Shown: piece by piece, positions 34,607-43,101 of the stretch
Layout: every line of letters begins with the position of its first letter
Numbering within the stretch: the stretch's first letter is position 1
NCBI GenBank assembly: GCA_965178585.1
Contig: OZ238267.1
Location: 248,001 to 312,000, forward strand
Origin: Marifrigoribacter sp965178585
GTDB taxonomy: Bacteria > Bacteroidota > Bacteroidia > Flavobacteriales > Flavobacteriaceae
Reading direction: 5' to 3'
DNA length: 64,000 bases
Made by a program: the position numbers and the translations under genes
The notes under the pieces: generated by a model
Told to the model about the DNA's origin: nothing
What the model saw: only the letters and a program-made list of their open reading frames with translations
The model's database searches: none

Positions 34607-35602
34607 ATGAGTAAAATCACAGCAGCAATAACAGCTGTAGGAGGCTATGTCCCAGAATACGTTTTATCCAATAAAATATTGGAAACTATGGTTGATACCA
34701 ATGATGAGTGGATTACCGCTCGAACAGGTATTAAAGAACGTCGAATTTTAAAAGATAAAGATAAAGGAACTTCATTTCTTGCAATCCAAGCAGCAAAAGA
34801 CCTACTTAGTAAAAACAATACAGATCCCAATGATATAGATATGGTAATCATGGCGACAGCAACACCGGATATGCCAGTTGCTGTTACTGGAGCATATGTC
34901 GCAACTCAAATTGGAGCTGTAAATGCTTTTTCTTACGATTTATCTGCAGCTTGTTCTAGTTTCCTTTTTGGAATGTCTACAGCAGCTAAATATATTGAGT
35001 CAGGAAGGTATAAAAAAGTACTTTTAGTAGGTGCAGATAAAATGTCTTCTATCATAGATTATAAAGACCGAACAACGTGTATTATTTTTGGAGATGGTGC
35101 CGGTGCAGTACTTTTTGAACCTAATACTGAAGGTTTTGGACTTCAAGATGAATATTTAAGAACCGATGGTGAAGGAAGACAATCTTTAAAGATTGATGCA
35201 GGAGGTTCTTTATTACCTCCTTCTATAGAAACTGTAAATAATAATCAGCATGTTGTTTTTCAAGACGGTAAAACAGTTTTTAAATTTGCAGTAACTAGAA
35301 TGGCAGATGTTTCAGAAAAAATTCTAGAACGAAATAATTTAACTGGAGACGACATTCAATGGTTAGTACCACATCAAGCTAACAATCGAATCATTGACGC
35401 AACCTCTAAAAGAATAAAATTACCTAACGATAAGGTAATGAAAAACATATATAAATACGGTAATACAACTTCAGCTACCTTACCTTTGTGTTTGCATGAC
35501 TATGAGAAGCAACTAAAAAAAGGAGACAAATTAGTCTTTGCTGCATTTGGTGGTGGATTTACCTGGGGAGCGATATACCTTACGTGGGCATACGACTCTT
35601 AA
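34607..35602 (+). CDS. fabH: Beta-ketoacyl-ACP synthase III
   Basis: A 331-residue condensing enzyme that starts fatty acid synthesis from acyl-CoA and malonyl-ACP. The catalytic triad is visible: Cys116 in DLSAACSSFL, His in WLVPHQAN, and Asn in YGNTTSA. WITARTGIKERRI is the usual N-terminal signature. It has a long leader (about 130 bases after the rpmF terminator). It precedes accB and accC, so malonyl-CoA supply and use are encoded together. Confidence 0.95.
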   Translation: MSKITAAITAVGGYVPEYVLSNKILETMVDTNDEWITARTGIKERRILKDKDKGTSFLAIQAAKDLLSKNNTDPNDIDMVIMATATPDMPVAVTGAYVATQIGAVNAFSYDLSAACSSFLFGMSTAAKYIESGRYKKVLLVGADKMSSIIDYKDRTTCIIFGDGAGAVLFEPNTEGFGLQDEYLRTDGEGRQSLKIDAGGSLLPPSIETVNNNQHVVFQDGKTVFKFAVTRMADVSEKILERNNLTGDDIQWLVPHQANNRIIDATSKRIKLPNDKVMKNIYKYGNTTSATLPLCLHDYEKQLKKGDKLVFAAFGGGFTWGAIYLTWAYDS

Positions 35603-35629
35603 TAATAAGAACAAACTAAAACGTACAAT

Positions 35630-36115
35630 ATGGATTTAAAAGACATTCAAAACTTAATCAAGTTTGTAGCAAAATCAGGAGCTACAGAAGTTAAACTTGA
35701 AATGAACGATGTAAAGATTACGATACGAACTGTTGACGAGAATAGTAAAGGAGAAACCACATATATACAACAAATGCCAACTATGGCACCACAAGTAGCA
35801 GCTGCGCCAACTCCAACGCAAGAAATTGCAGCACCAGCAGCTACAGAACCTGCTTCTGAAACAGAAAACTCAAAATATATCACTGTAAAATCACCAATAA
35901 TTGGAACTTTTTACAGAAAATCATCCCCAGACCAACCTTCATTTGTTGAGGTAGGTGATACTATTAAAGACGGAGACGTTTTATGTATTATAGAAGCTAT
36001 GAAACTTTTTAATGAAATAGAAAGTGAAGTTTCTGGTAAAATTGTTAAAGTATTAGTGGACGACGCAACTCCAGTAGAGTTTGACCAACCTTTATTTTTG
36101 GTAGACCCATCTTAA
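35630..36115 (+). CDS. accB: Biotin carboxyl carrier protein of acetyl-CoA carboxylase
   Basis: A 161-residue carrier. The C-terminal biotinyl domain has the attachment lysine K125 in IIEAMKLFNEIE; the residue after Lys is Leu rather than the more usual Met, as in other Bacteroidota. An Ala/Pro/Gln-rich hinge lies at about 50-78. The N-terminal MDLKDIQNLIKFVAKSG is standard. It is 27 bases after fabH and 81 before accC. Confidence 0.95.
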   Translation: MDLKDIQNLIKFVAKSGATEVKLEMNDVKITIRTVDENSKGETTYIQQMPTMAPQVAAAPTPTQEIAAPAATEPASETENSKYITVKSPIIGTFYRKSSPDQPSFVEVGDTIKDGDVLCIIEAMKLFNEIESEVSGKIVKVLVDDATPVEFDQPLFLVDPS

Positions 36116-36196
36116 TTAGTCAAATCTAAAATTGTTAATTATAAGACTTCGTTCACTGGAGATTTATAATTTAACATTTTGAAATTTATTGAAATT

Positions 36197-37552
36197 ATGT
36201 TTAAAAAAATATTAATTGCCAATAGAGGAGAAATTGCACTTCGTATAATTCGTACTTGTAGAGAAATGGGTATAAAATCGGTTGCAGTTTATTCTACAGC
36301 AGATGCTGAAAGTCTTCATGTTCGTTTTGCAGATGAAGCAGTATGTATAGGACCTCCGCCAAGTAACGAAAGCTATTTAAAAATTCCTAATATTATTGCT
36401 GCTGCAGAAATTACTAATGCAGATGCCATTCATCCAGGGTATGGTTTTTTATCTGAAAATGCTAAGTTTTCAAAATTATGTGAAGAACATAATATTAAAT
36501 TCATTGGAGCTTCCGAAGATATGATCAATCGTATGGGTGATAAAGCAATGGCTAAAACCACTATGATTGAAGCTGGAGTACCTTGTGTTCCTGGAAGTGA
36601 AGGAACCATACCAGATTTTAAAACTTGTATCAAAGTTGCAAAAGAAACTGGATATCCAGTAATGCTTAAAGCTAGTGCTGGAGGAGGTGGAAAAGGAATG
36701 AGAGCTGTTTGGAAAGAAGAAGATTTAGAAAATGCATGGAAATCAGCAAGAGCAGAAAGTAAAGCCGCTTTTGGGAATGATGACATGTACATGGAAAAGT
36801 TAATTGAAGAGCCTCGTCATATAGAAATTCAGATAATTGGAGATAGTAAAGGGAATGCTTGTCATTTAAGTGAAAGAGACTGTTCTATTCAAAGACGTCA
36901 TCAAAAACTTACCGAAGAAACTCCAAGTCCATTTATGACCAATAAATTAAGGGAAGAAATGGGACTAGCTGCCGTAAGAGCTGCTGAATATATTAAATAT
37001 GAAGGTGCTGGAACTGTTGAGTTTTTAGTAGATAAACATCGTAACTTCTACTTTATGGAGATGAATACTCGTATTCAAGTAGAGCACCCAATTACAGAAC
37101 AAGTTATTATTGATTTTGATTTAATAAGAGAGCAAATTAAAGTGGCTGCAGGTATTCCGATTATTGGGATTAATTATTATCCAAAATTGCATTCTATAGA
37201 GTGTAGAATTAATGCAGAAGATCCTTTTAATGACTTTAGACCTTGTCCGGGAAAAATAACAGAATTAAATTCTCCAGGAGGACACGGAGTGCGTTTAGAT
37301 ACTCATGTGTATGCAGGATATTCTATCCCTCCAAATTACGACTCAATGATTGCTAAGTTAATTACCACTGCTCAAACTCGTGAAGAAGCCATTAGTAAAA
37401 TGCGAAGAGCTTTGGATGAATTTGTAATTGAAGGAATTAAAACAACCATACCATTCCATCGACAATTGATGGACCATCCAGACTTTGTATCTGGTAATTT
37501 TACTACTGCTTTTATGGATAGCTTTGAAATGAGTGAAATAGAAGAAGAATAA
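36197..37552 (+). CDS. accC: Biotin carboxylase subunit of acetyl-CoA carboxylase
   Basis: A 451-residue ATP-grasp enzyme that carboxylates the biotin on AccB. Motifs: MFKKILIANRGEIALRIIR, HPGYGFLSENA, the glycine-rich ATP loop ASAGGGGKGMR, HIEIQIIGD, and EMNTRIQVEHPITE. The ATG at 36197 gives the conserved N-terminus; a TTG 18 bases upstream is not needed. A strong terminator closes the operon. Confidence 0.96.
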   Translation: MFKKILIANRGEIALRIIRTCREMGIKSVAVYSTADAESLHVRFADEAVCIGPPPSNESYLKIPNIIAAAEITNADAIHPGYGFLSENAKFSKLCEEHNIKFIGASEDMINRMGDKAMAKTTMIEAGVPCVPGSEGTIPDFKTCIKVAKETGYPVMLKASAGGGGKGMRAVWKEEDLENAWKSARAESKAAFGNDDMYMEKLIEEPRHIEIQIIGDSKGNACHLSERDCSIQRRHQKLTEETPSPFMTNKLREEMGLAAVRAAEYIKYEGAGTVEFLVDKHRNFYFMEMNTRIQVEHPITEQVIIDFDLIREQIKVAAGIPIIGINYYPKLHSIECRINAEDPFNDFRPCPGKITELNSPGGHGVRLDTHVYAGYSIPPNYDSMIAKLITTAQTREEAISKMRRALDEFVIEGIKTTIPFHRQLMDHPDFVSGNFTTAFMDSFEMSEIEEE

Positions 37553-37561
37553 AAAATTTAT

Positions 37562-37596
37562 AAACTCCGAACATAATAAGTTCGGAGTTTTTTTTG
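37562..37596 (+). terminator. Intrinsic terminator after accC
   Basis: AAACTCCGAAC (37562-37572) and GTTCGGAGTTT (37580-37590) form a perfect 11-bp stem with a seven-base loop and a T tail of eight. Confidence 0.93.
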
Positions 37597-37627
37597 TTCT
37601 TCATTAAGTTAGCTTTTTTCAATATTT

Positions 37628-38299
37628 ATGAAACGAATTTTTAAATTTCTATTAAAAACCATACTTTGGTTTGTTATCCTAAGTTTATTATGGGTTGTAG
37701 TTTATAAATATGTCCCCGTTCCTTTTACCCCATTAATGGCTATTCAATCTTATAATGGTGATAAAAATTATACTACTAAACACGAGTGGAAATCCATCAA
37801 TGAAATTTCTAAAAACCTTCAGTTAGCAGTTATTTGCTCTGAAGATCAGAATTTTTTAGAACATCAAGGTTTTGATTTAAAAGCACTAAAAAAAGCATAC
37901 AAAGAAAATCAAGAAGGCAAAAGAATACGAGGAGGAAGTACCATTTCACAACAAACAGCTAAAAACGTATTTTTATGGCAAGGAAGAACATGGCTGCGAA
38001 AAAGTTTGGAAGTTTGGTTCACTTTTTTAATTGAAACAATTTGGAGTAAAGAACGAATTTTGGAAGTATATTTAAATAGTATAGAAATGGGAAATGGAGT
38101 TTTTGGAGCTGAAGCTGCCTCCAACTATTGGTTTAAATCCTCTGCGCTACAACTTACAGAAACACAAGCTGCTTCGATTGCTGCGATACTACCGAATCCA
38201 ATAAAATATAAAGCGAATCCTGCCTCAAAGTTTATAAGTTCAAGAACTTATTGGATTAAAAAACAAATGCAAAATTTTGGAGAATTTAATTTAAAATAA
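37628..38299 (+). CDS. mtgA: Monofunctional peptidoglycan transglycosylase
   Basis: A 223-residue membrane-anchored glycosyltransferase that polymerises lipid II into glycan strands. One N-terminal helix (residues about 6-26) precedes the GT51 domain. ICSEDQNFLEHQGFD contains the catalytic glutamate; RIRGGSTISQQTAKNVFLW, KERILEVYLNSIEMGNGVFG and AASIAAILPNP are the other family blocks. Length is typical of MtgA. It is 2 bases before the GreA-like gene, so they are probably co-transcribed. Confidence 0.94.
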   Translation: MKRIFKFLLKTILWFVILSLLWVVVYKYVPVPFTPLMAIQSYNGDKNYTTKHEWKSINEISKNLQLAVICSEDQNFLEHQGFDLKALKKAYKENQEGKRIRGGSTISQQTAKNVFLWQGRTWLRKSLEVWFTFLIETIWSKERILEVYLNSIEMGNGVFGAEAASNYWFKSSALQLTETQAASIAAILPNPIKYKANPASKFISSRTYWIKKQMQNFGEFNLK

Positions 38300-38301
38300 C
38301 A

Positions 38302-38763
38302 ATGATGACTCAATTAGAAATTAAATTTGAATTGCAACAGCAATGTAAAGACCTTATAAAATATAGGCACGAAAGAATTGCAAAGACAATTTCTGATATT
38401 GAATTTTCTTTAAAAGAAGAATCTAAAAGTACCAGTGGAGATAAGCATCACACAGGAAGAGCGATGCTTCAAATAGATCGTGAAAATGCAGGAAACCAAC
38501 TAAGAGAAATTGAAAAAGTGATGCGTCAATTAGAAAAAGTTGATATTAGTACAACTTCAGAAACTATTCGATTGGGAAGTATTGTAGAAACTAATCAGGC
38601 AATATTTTTCATAAGTATATCTGTTGGGAAATTGGAAATAAATAATACTATTTACTTAGCCGTTGCACCTAATTCTCCAATTGGGATAAACCTATTAGGC
38701 AAAACCATTGGAGAACAATTCAGCTTCAACAGCAACCTTTATAAAATTGAAAAAGTGTTTTAA
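38302..38763 (+). CDS. GreA/GreB-like protein
   Basis: A 153-residue protein with the two-part plan of transcript cleavage factors. Residues about 10-95 form a charged helical hairpin. The C-terminal part (LGSIVETNQAIFFISISVG, then APNSPIGINLLGKTIGEQF) matches the GreA C-terminal domain, where S-P-I-x-x-x-L-x-G-K is conserved. The hairpin is a little shorter than in GreA and the tip sequence differs (EESKSTSGDKHHTG), so cleavage activity is uncertain. Relatives are sometimes mislabelled as 3-oxoacyl-ACP synthases; no thiolase feature is present. It starts with Met-Met and lies 2 bases after mtgA. Confidence 0.7.
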   Translation: MMTQLEIKFELQQQCKDLIKYRHERIAKTISDIEFSLKEESKSTSGDKHHTGRAMLQIDRENAGNQLREIEKVMRQLEKVDISTTSETIRLGSIVETNQAIFFISISVGKLEINNTIYLAVAPNSPIGINLLGKTIGEQFSFNSNLYKIEKVF

Positions 38764-38769
38764 AATGCT

Positions 38770-40929
38770 CTATTGCTTAATTTTTGCTCCTACTTTTTCA
38801 GGTAAAATACGGTATCCCATATTATAAAATGTAAACCCATAAATGTCCGCATATTGCTCTATGGTTTTACTAACAGGCGTTCCGGCTCCGTGACCTGCAT
38901 CGGTTTCAATTCTAATTAACACAGGATTATTTCCAGATTGTTTTTCTTGCAATTCAGCTGCGAATTTAAAACTATGAGCAGGTACTACTCTATCGTCATG
39001 ATCCCCAGTAGTAATTAAAGTTGCTGGATATTTCACACCTTTTTTTACATTATGTACAGGAGAATATCCTTTTATATATTCAAACATTTCTTTAGATTCT
39101 TCAGAGGTACCATAGTCATAGGCCCATCCTGCTCCTGCTGTAAATGTATGATAACGTAACATATCTAAAACTCCTACAGCTGGCAATGCAACCTTCATTA
39201 AATCGGGGCGTTGAGTCATAACAGCACCTACCAATAAACCACCATTAGAACCTCCTCGAATTGCTAAATAATTACTAGAAGTATAGTTATTAGCAATTAG
39301 ATATTCAGCTGCTGCGATAAAATCATCAAAAACATTTTGCTTTCGCATTTTAGTACCTGCATCGTGCCACTCTTTCCCATATTCTCCACCACCTCTAAGG
39401 TTTGGAACTGCATAAACACCACCTTGCTCCATCCATACCGCATTAGCAGTACTAAAAGAAGGGGTAAGACTTATATTAAAACCTCCATACCCATAAAGTA
39501 TGGTTGGGTTTTTACCGTTTAGTTTTAACCCTTTTTTATAAGTAATAATCATAGGAACTTTAGTCCCATCTTTTGAAGTATAAAAAACCTGCTTACTTTC
39601 AAAATTATCAGAATCAAAATCGATTTTAGATTTTCTGAATAATTCTGAAGCACCCTTTTTAACATCATATTTGTAAATGCTACCAGGAGTTACGTAGTTG
39701 GTGAATGAATAGTATAATTCGGTTTCTTCTTTTTTTGAACCGAAACCTCTAATAGTACCAATTCCTGGAAGCTTTACATCTCTAATTAACTTTCCATTAT
39801 AATCGTATTGCATCACCTTAGAAACAGCATCAATCATATATTCTGCAAAAAAGTAACCTCCACCTGTTGATGGACTTAATACATTTTCTGTTTCGGGAAT
39901 AAAATCTACCCAATTTTTTGGAATTGGGTTAGAAGCATCAACCGTTACTATTTTTTTATTTGGAGCATTTATATTGGTTACCAAAAAAAGTTTTGTTCCT
40001 ACATTTTCCATAATGTATGTAGTGCTTTCAGTATGATCAAGAATAGTAATTAACGGGCTATTATCGTTACTTAAATCTTTAAGGAATAATTTATTTCCTG
40101 AAGTAGATATTTGAGCAGTTATAGTAAGATACTTGTTGTCTTCGGAAACATTACCCCCGATATAACGGTGTTTTTCTGAAGCGATTCCACCAAAAATTAA
40201 TGCATCTTCTTTTTGTGAAGTCCCTAGTTTATGATAATATAACTTATGTTGATCTGTTTTTGCCGAAAGCTCACTTCCTTCAGGTTTATCATAACTTGAG
40301 TAATAAAACCCTTCATTTTTATACCAAGATATTCCACTAAACTTTACATCGATTAAAGTGTCTTCTACAATTTTTTTAGTTTCTGTATTCATCACTAAAA
40401 TTTTTCTCCAATCGCTTCCTCCTTCTGAAATACTATAAGCGGCAATTTTTCCATTTTTAGAAAAACTTAAGTTTCCTAGAGATATAGTTCCGTCTTCTTT
40501 AAAGGTATTTGGATCTAAAAATACTTTGGCCGTACTTGGGTCATCACCCGTTTTATAACGATAAATCACATACTGATTTTGCAACCCGTCATTTTTATAA
40601 AAATAAGAGTAATCTCCCTCTTTAAAAGGTGCGCCTACTTTTTCATAGTTCCATATAGAAGTAAGACGATCTTTTAATTCATCTCTAAATGGGATTTTAT
40701 CTAAATAACCAAAGGTAACTTCATTTTGATTCTCAACCCAAGCCTCTGTTTCTTCACTTCGATCATCTTCTAACCAACGATATGGATCTTGTACATCGGT
40801 TCCAAAATAATTAGTGACCGTATCTACTTTATTAGTTTTTATATAATTCAATTTGATAGTTTCACTTTGTTCTTGAGCTACAAAAATAGAAGTAATTGCC
40901 AGAAATAATGCGGTTGTTAATAGTTTCAT
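38770..40929 (-). CDS. Prolyl oligopeptidase (S9A family), exported
   Basis: A 719-residue serine peptidase that cleaves after proline in small peptides. The signal peptide is residues 1-18 (LLTTALFLAITSIFVAQ). Residues about 30-75 are the N-terminal part of the catalytic domain (DPYRWLEDDRSEE). A seven-bladed propeller follows to about 430, and then the alpha/beta-hydrolase domain. Catalytic residues are visible: Ser in IRGGSNGGLLVG, Asp in TTGDHDDRVVPAHS, His in DAGHGAG. Probably periplasmic. It stands alone and converges with the GreA-like gene. Confidence 0.93.
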   Translation of the reverse strand: MKLLTTALFLAITSIFVAQEQSETIKLNYIKTNKVDTVTNYFGTDVQDPYRWLEDDRSEETEAWVENQNEVTFGYLDKIPFRDELKDRLTSIWNYEKVGAPFKEGDYSYFYKNDGLQNQYVIYRYKTGDDPSTAKVFLDPNTFKEDGTISLGNLSFSKNGKIAAYSISEGGSDWRKILVMNTETKKIVEDTLIDVKFSGISWYKNEGFYYSSYDKPEGSELSAKTDQHKLYYHKLGTSQKEDALIFGGIASEKHRYIGGNVSEDNKYLTITAQISTSGNKLFLKDLSNDNSPLITILDHTESTTYIMENVGTKLFLVTNINAPNKKIVTVDASNPIPKNWVDFIPETENVLSPSTGGGYFFAEYMIDAVSKVMQYDYNGKLIRDVKLPGIGTIRGFGSKKEETELYYSFTNYVTPGSIYKYDVKKGASELFRKSKIDFDSDNFESKQVFYTSKDGTKVPMIITYKKGLKLNGKNPTILYGYGGFNISLTPSFSTANAVWMEQGGVYAVPNLRGGGEYGKEWHDAGTKMRKQNVFDDFIAAAEYLIANNYTSSNYLAIRGGSNGGLLVGAVMTQRPDLMKVALPAVGVLDMLRYHTFTAGAGWAYDYGTSEESKEMFEYIKGYSPVHNVKKGVKYPATLITTGDHDDRVVPAHSFKFAAELQEKQSGNNPVLIRIETDAGHGAGTPVSKTIEQYADIYGFTFYNMGYRILPEKVGAKIKQ

Positions 40930-40995
40930 TTTATAAGGATTTTAATAACTATAAAAGTACAAAAATCAACTAGTTTAAACTATTATTTGTTTTTT

Positions 40996-41394
40996 CTAAT
41001 TAAAAAGAGGTCGGAAAGAACCCCAATTTTTATACATTAAATATCCATTTAAAACGAGAACTAGTATTGCTGGACCAATAGAAGGGAGATTTAAAAAAGC
41101 GTGAAATAACACTAAATTAATAGAAATTGGAACCAACATCACTAGGGCAAAGGGAACCCATTTTTTTATAACTAGTAACAATCCCACTACAATCTCTACT
41201 AAACCAACAAGATTCATTATATATCCTTTACCAATCGATTCTGACCAAGAAAACCGCAAGGAGTTAAAAAGATAGGCAGCTTCAGGATATCCTGTAAAGT
41301 CAAAATCTTGTAAAAACCAGAAGAATTTATTGAAACCAAAAAGTAATAAAACAAGTCCTAATCCAATTCTAATTAAAATCGGTAATTTTTTCAT
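40996..41394 (-). CDS. DoxX-like membrane protein
   Basis: A 132-residue protein with four hydrophobic helices. RIGLGLVLLLFGFNKFFWFL at the N-terminus and NLVGLVEIVVGLLLV in the second half are typical of the DoxX/DoxD-like superfamily. Function in this group is not settled; some members are linked to redox or sulfur metabolism. The ATG at 41394 is chosen; the open frame reaches back to a TTG seven codons upstream. Confidence 0.75.
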   Translation of the reverse strand: MKKLPILIRIGLGLVLLLFGFNKFFWFLQDFDFTGYPEAAYLFNSLRFSWSESIGKGYIMNLVGLVEIVVGLLLVIKKWVPFALVMLVPISINLVLFHAFLNLPSIGPAILVLVLNGYLMYKNWGSFRPLFN

Positions 41395-41455
41395 AATGAT
41401 ATATTTATGTAACAAAAAGTCGCATAAAATATATCTGACTTACAATAACTTGAAA

Positions 41456-42445
41456 TTAAATTAAATGATGATCAACCAAATACTCAGCAATTTGGATTGC
41501 ATTTGTTGCGGCTCCTTTTCTTAAATTATCACTAACAACCCACATGTTTAGAGTGTTTTCTTGAGTTTCATCTCTTCGAATTCTACCTACAAAAACATCA
41601 TCTTTTCCATTTGCATAAATAGGCATAGGGTAGGTGTTGGTATCAGGATTATCTTGAACAGTGATTCCGGGTGTTTCGTGTAAAATTTTACGAATATCAT
41701 TGAGGACGTACTCATTTTCAAAAGCTACATTAACAGATTCACTATGTCCACCAGCTGTTGGAATACGTACTGCTGTGGCTGTGATAGAAAAAGTTCTATC
41801 GTCCAATATTTTCTGAGGCTCCCGAGCTAACTTCATTTCCTCCTTGGTATAACCATTGGCTTCAAAATCATCACAATGAGGAAGGGCATTTTTATGAATT
41901 GGATAAGGATAAGCCATTTCTGACTGAACACCATTGATTTCATTCTCTAATTGTTCTACAGCTTTTACACCTGTACCCGAAACAGATTGATAAGTAGAAA
42001 CTACCACCCGTTTCATTTTATATTTTTTATGAAGCGGAGCTAATGCCATTACCAATTGAATTGTTGAACAATTAGGGTTGGCAATAATTTTATCATTAGC
42101 ATTTAGTTCCGTTGCATTTATTTCAGGAACGATTAATTTTTTTGATTGGTCCATTCTCCAAGCAGAAGAATTATCAATAACCGTAGTACCTACTTCGGCA
42201 AATTTTGGCGCCCATTCTAATGAAGTGGTTCCTCCTGCTGAAAATATAGCAATTTCAGGTTTTCTAGATATAGCTTCTTCTAGCCCAATTACCTTAACTG
42301 TCTTTCCTTTAAACTGTAATTCGATTCCAATAGATTTTTCAGAAGCGACCAACATGATTTCTGACACTGGGAAATTACGTTCTTCTAATAATTTGATCAT
42401 TATAGTACCTACCATTCCAGTGGCTCCAACAACTGCTACTTTCAT
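41456..42445 (-). CDS. asd: Aspartate-semialdehyde dehydrogenase
   Basis: A 329-residue NADPH enzyme forming aspartate semialdehyde for Lys, Thr, Met and diaminopimelate synthesis. The nucleotide site is VVGATGMVGTIMIKLL, the catalytic cysteine is C126 in NPNCSTIQ, and RIPTAGGHSESVNV carries the catalytic histidine. Length is normal. It has its own promoter at 42496-42503 with a leader hairpin CCTAG-aaaaa-CTAGG (42453-42467). Confidence 0.95.
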   Translation of the reverse strand: MKVAVVGATGMVGTIMIKLLEERNFPVSEIMLVASEKSIGIELQFKGKTVKVIGLEEAISRKPEIAIFSAGGTTSLEWAPKFAEVGTTVIDNSSAWRMDQSKKLIVPEINATELNANDKIIANPNCSTIQLVMALAPLHKKYKMKRVVVSTYQSVSGTGVKAVEQLENEINGVQSEMAYPYPIHKNALPHCDDFEANGYTKEEMKLAREPQKILDDRTFSITATAVRIPTAGGHSESVNVAFENEYVLNDIRKILHETPGITVQDNPDTNTYPMPIYANGKDDVFVGRIRRDETQENTLNMWVVSDNLRKGAATNAIQIAEYLVDHHLI

Positions 42446-42495
42446 ATTATTACCTAGAAAAACTAGGAGGTTTTAAGAGTTAAAATTATTAAACG

Positions 42496-42503
42496 CAAAA
42501 ATA
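42496..42503 (-). promoter_or_regulatory. Bacteroidota -7 promoter box for asd
   Basis: TATTTTTG on the minus strand (plus-strand CAAAAATA) matches TAnnTTTG, 50 bases before the asd ATG. The inferred leader contains a 5-bp hairpin. Confidence 0.5.
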
Positions 42504-42537
42504 GGTCATAGAATATAATTCTATTAAAATAAAACAT

Positions 42538-42568
42538 AAAAAAAACCATCCGTCAAAACGGATGGTTT
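42538..42568 (-). terminator. Intrinsic terminator after mscL
   Basis: AAACCATCCGT (42543-42553) and ACGGATGGTTT (42558-42568) form an 11-bp stem with a four-base loop. On the minus strand it is followed by a run of T (42545 down to 42538), so it stops leftward transcription from mscL before asd. Confidence 0.9.
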
Positions 42569-42611
42569 AAATTAAAAATAATTAAGCATCGTGTAGCGGC
42601 TCTACATACTT

Positions 42612-43018
42612 TTATTTTTTAAGTAAATCTCTAATTTCAGCTAAAAGTTCTTCTTGAGTTGGACCAGCTGGTGCTGCAGGAGCCTCTTCAACAGGTTTTT
42701 TTAGTTTTATTATATGCTTTTACAATCATAAATAAAACAAATCCTACAATGATTAAGTTAATAATCGAATTAATCCAATTACCATACATAATTGCATTTT
42801 CAGCAGTGGTAACAGCTCCTTCTGCGTCTACAACTGCTGGAGATAATACATATTTTAAATCTGCAAAATCCATTCCGCCAGTAAACTGACCAATAATTGG
42901 CATCATAATATCACTTACAAAACCTTTAACAACTAGGCCAACGGCTCCAGCTAGTAAAACGGCAACAGCTAAATCGATGACGTTGCCAGTCATAATAAAT
43001 TTTTTAAATTCTTTCCAT
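42612..43018 (-). pseudogene. mscL: Large-conductance mechanosensitive channel MscL, frame disrupted at both ends
   Basis: The middle (42991-42691) encodes a clear MscL: GNVIDLAVAVLLAGAVGLVV, SDIMMPIIGQF, IMYGNWINSIINLIIVGFVL. The frame ends at a TGA (42688) after NKTKKTC. If one T is removed from the seven-T run at 42696-42702 (plus strand), it continues KKPVEEAPAAPAGPTQEELL, then AEIRDLLKK and TAA at 42612-42614, the normal MscL C-terminal helix. Upstream, codons WKEFKKFIM precede the internal ATG 42993 but no in-frame ATG exists; the ATG at 43018-43016 joins this frame only if the G at 43015 is dropped. The gene is either a recent pseudogene or carries two base-call errors. A truncated 101-residue product starting at 42993 is possible but would lack the N-terminal helix. 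Confidence 0.8.
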
Positions 43019-43058
43019 ATAATTAATGAGTTAGGTGTTAATACTAAACAATAATAAG

Positions 43059-43066
43059 CAAAATTA
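43059..43066 (-). promoter_or_regulatory. Bacteroidota -7 promoter box for mscL
   Basis: TAATTTTG on the minus strand (plus-strand CAAAATTA) matches TAnnTTTG, 41 bases before the ATG at 43018. Its presence shows that the promoter of the damaged mscL gene is still intact. Confidence 0.45.
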
Positions 43067-43101
43067 ATAATTGATTATATAAGATGTATTAAGTATCCGT
43101 A

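Noticed and set aside
38302..38763. Possible 3-oxoacyl-ACP synthase label for the gene after mtgA
   Set aside because: No thiolase-fold motif or catalytic cysteine is present; the C-terminal domain resembles GreA.
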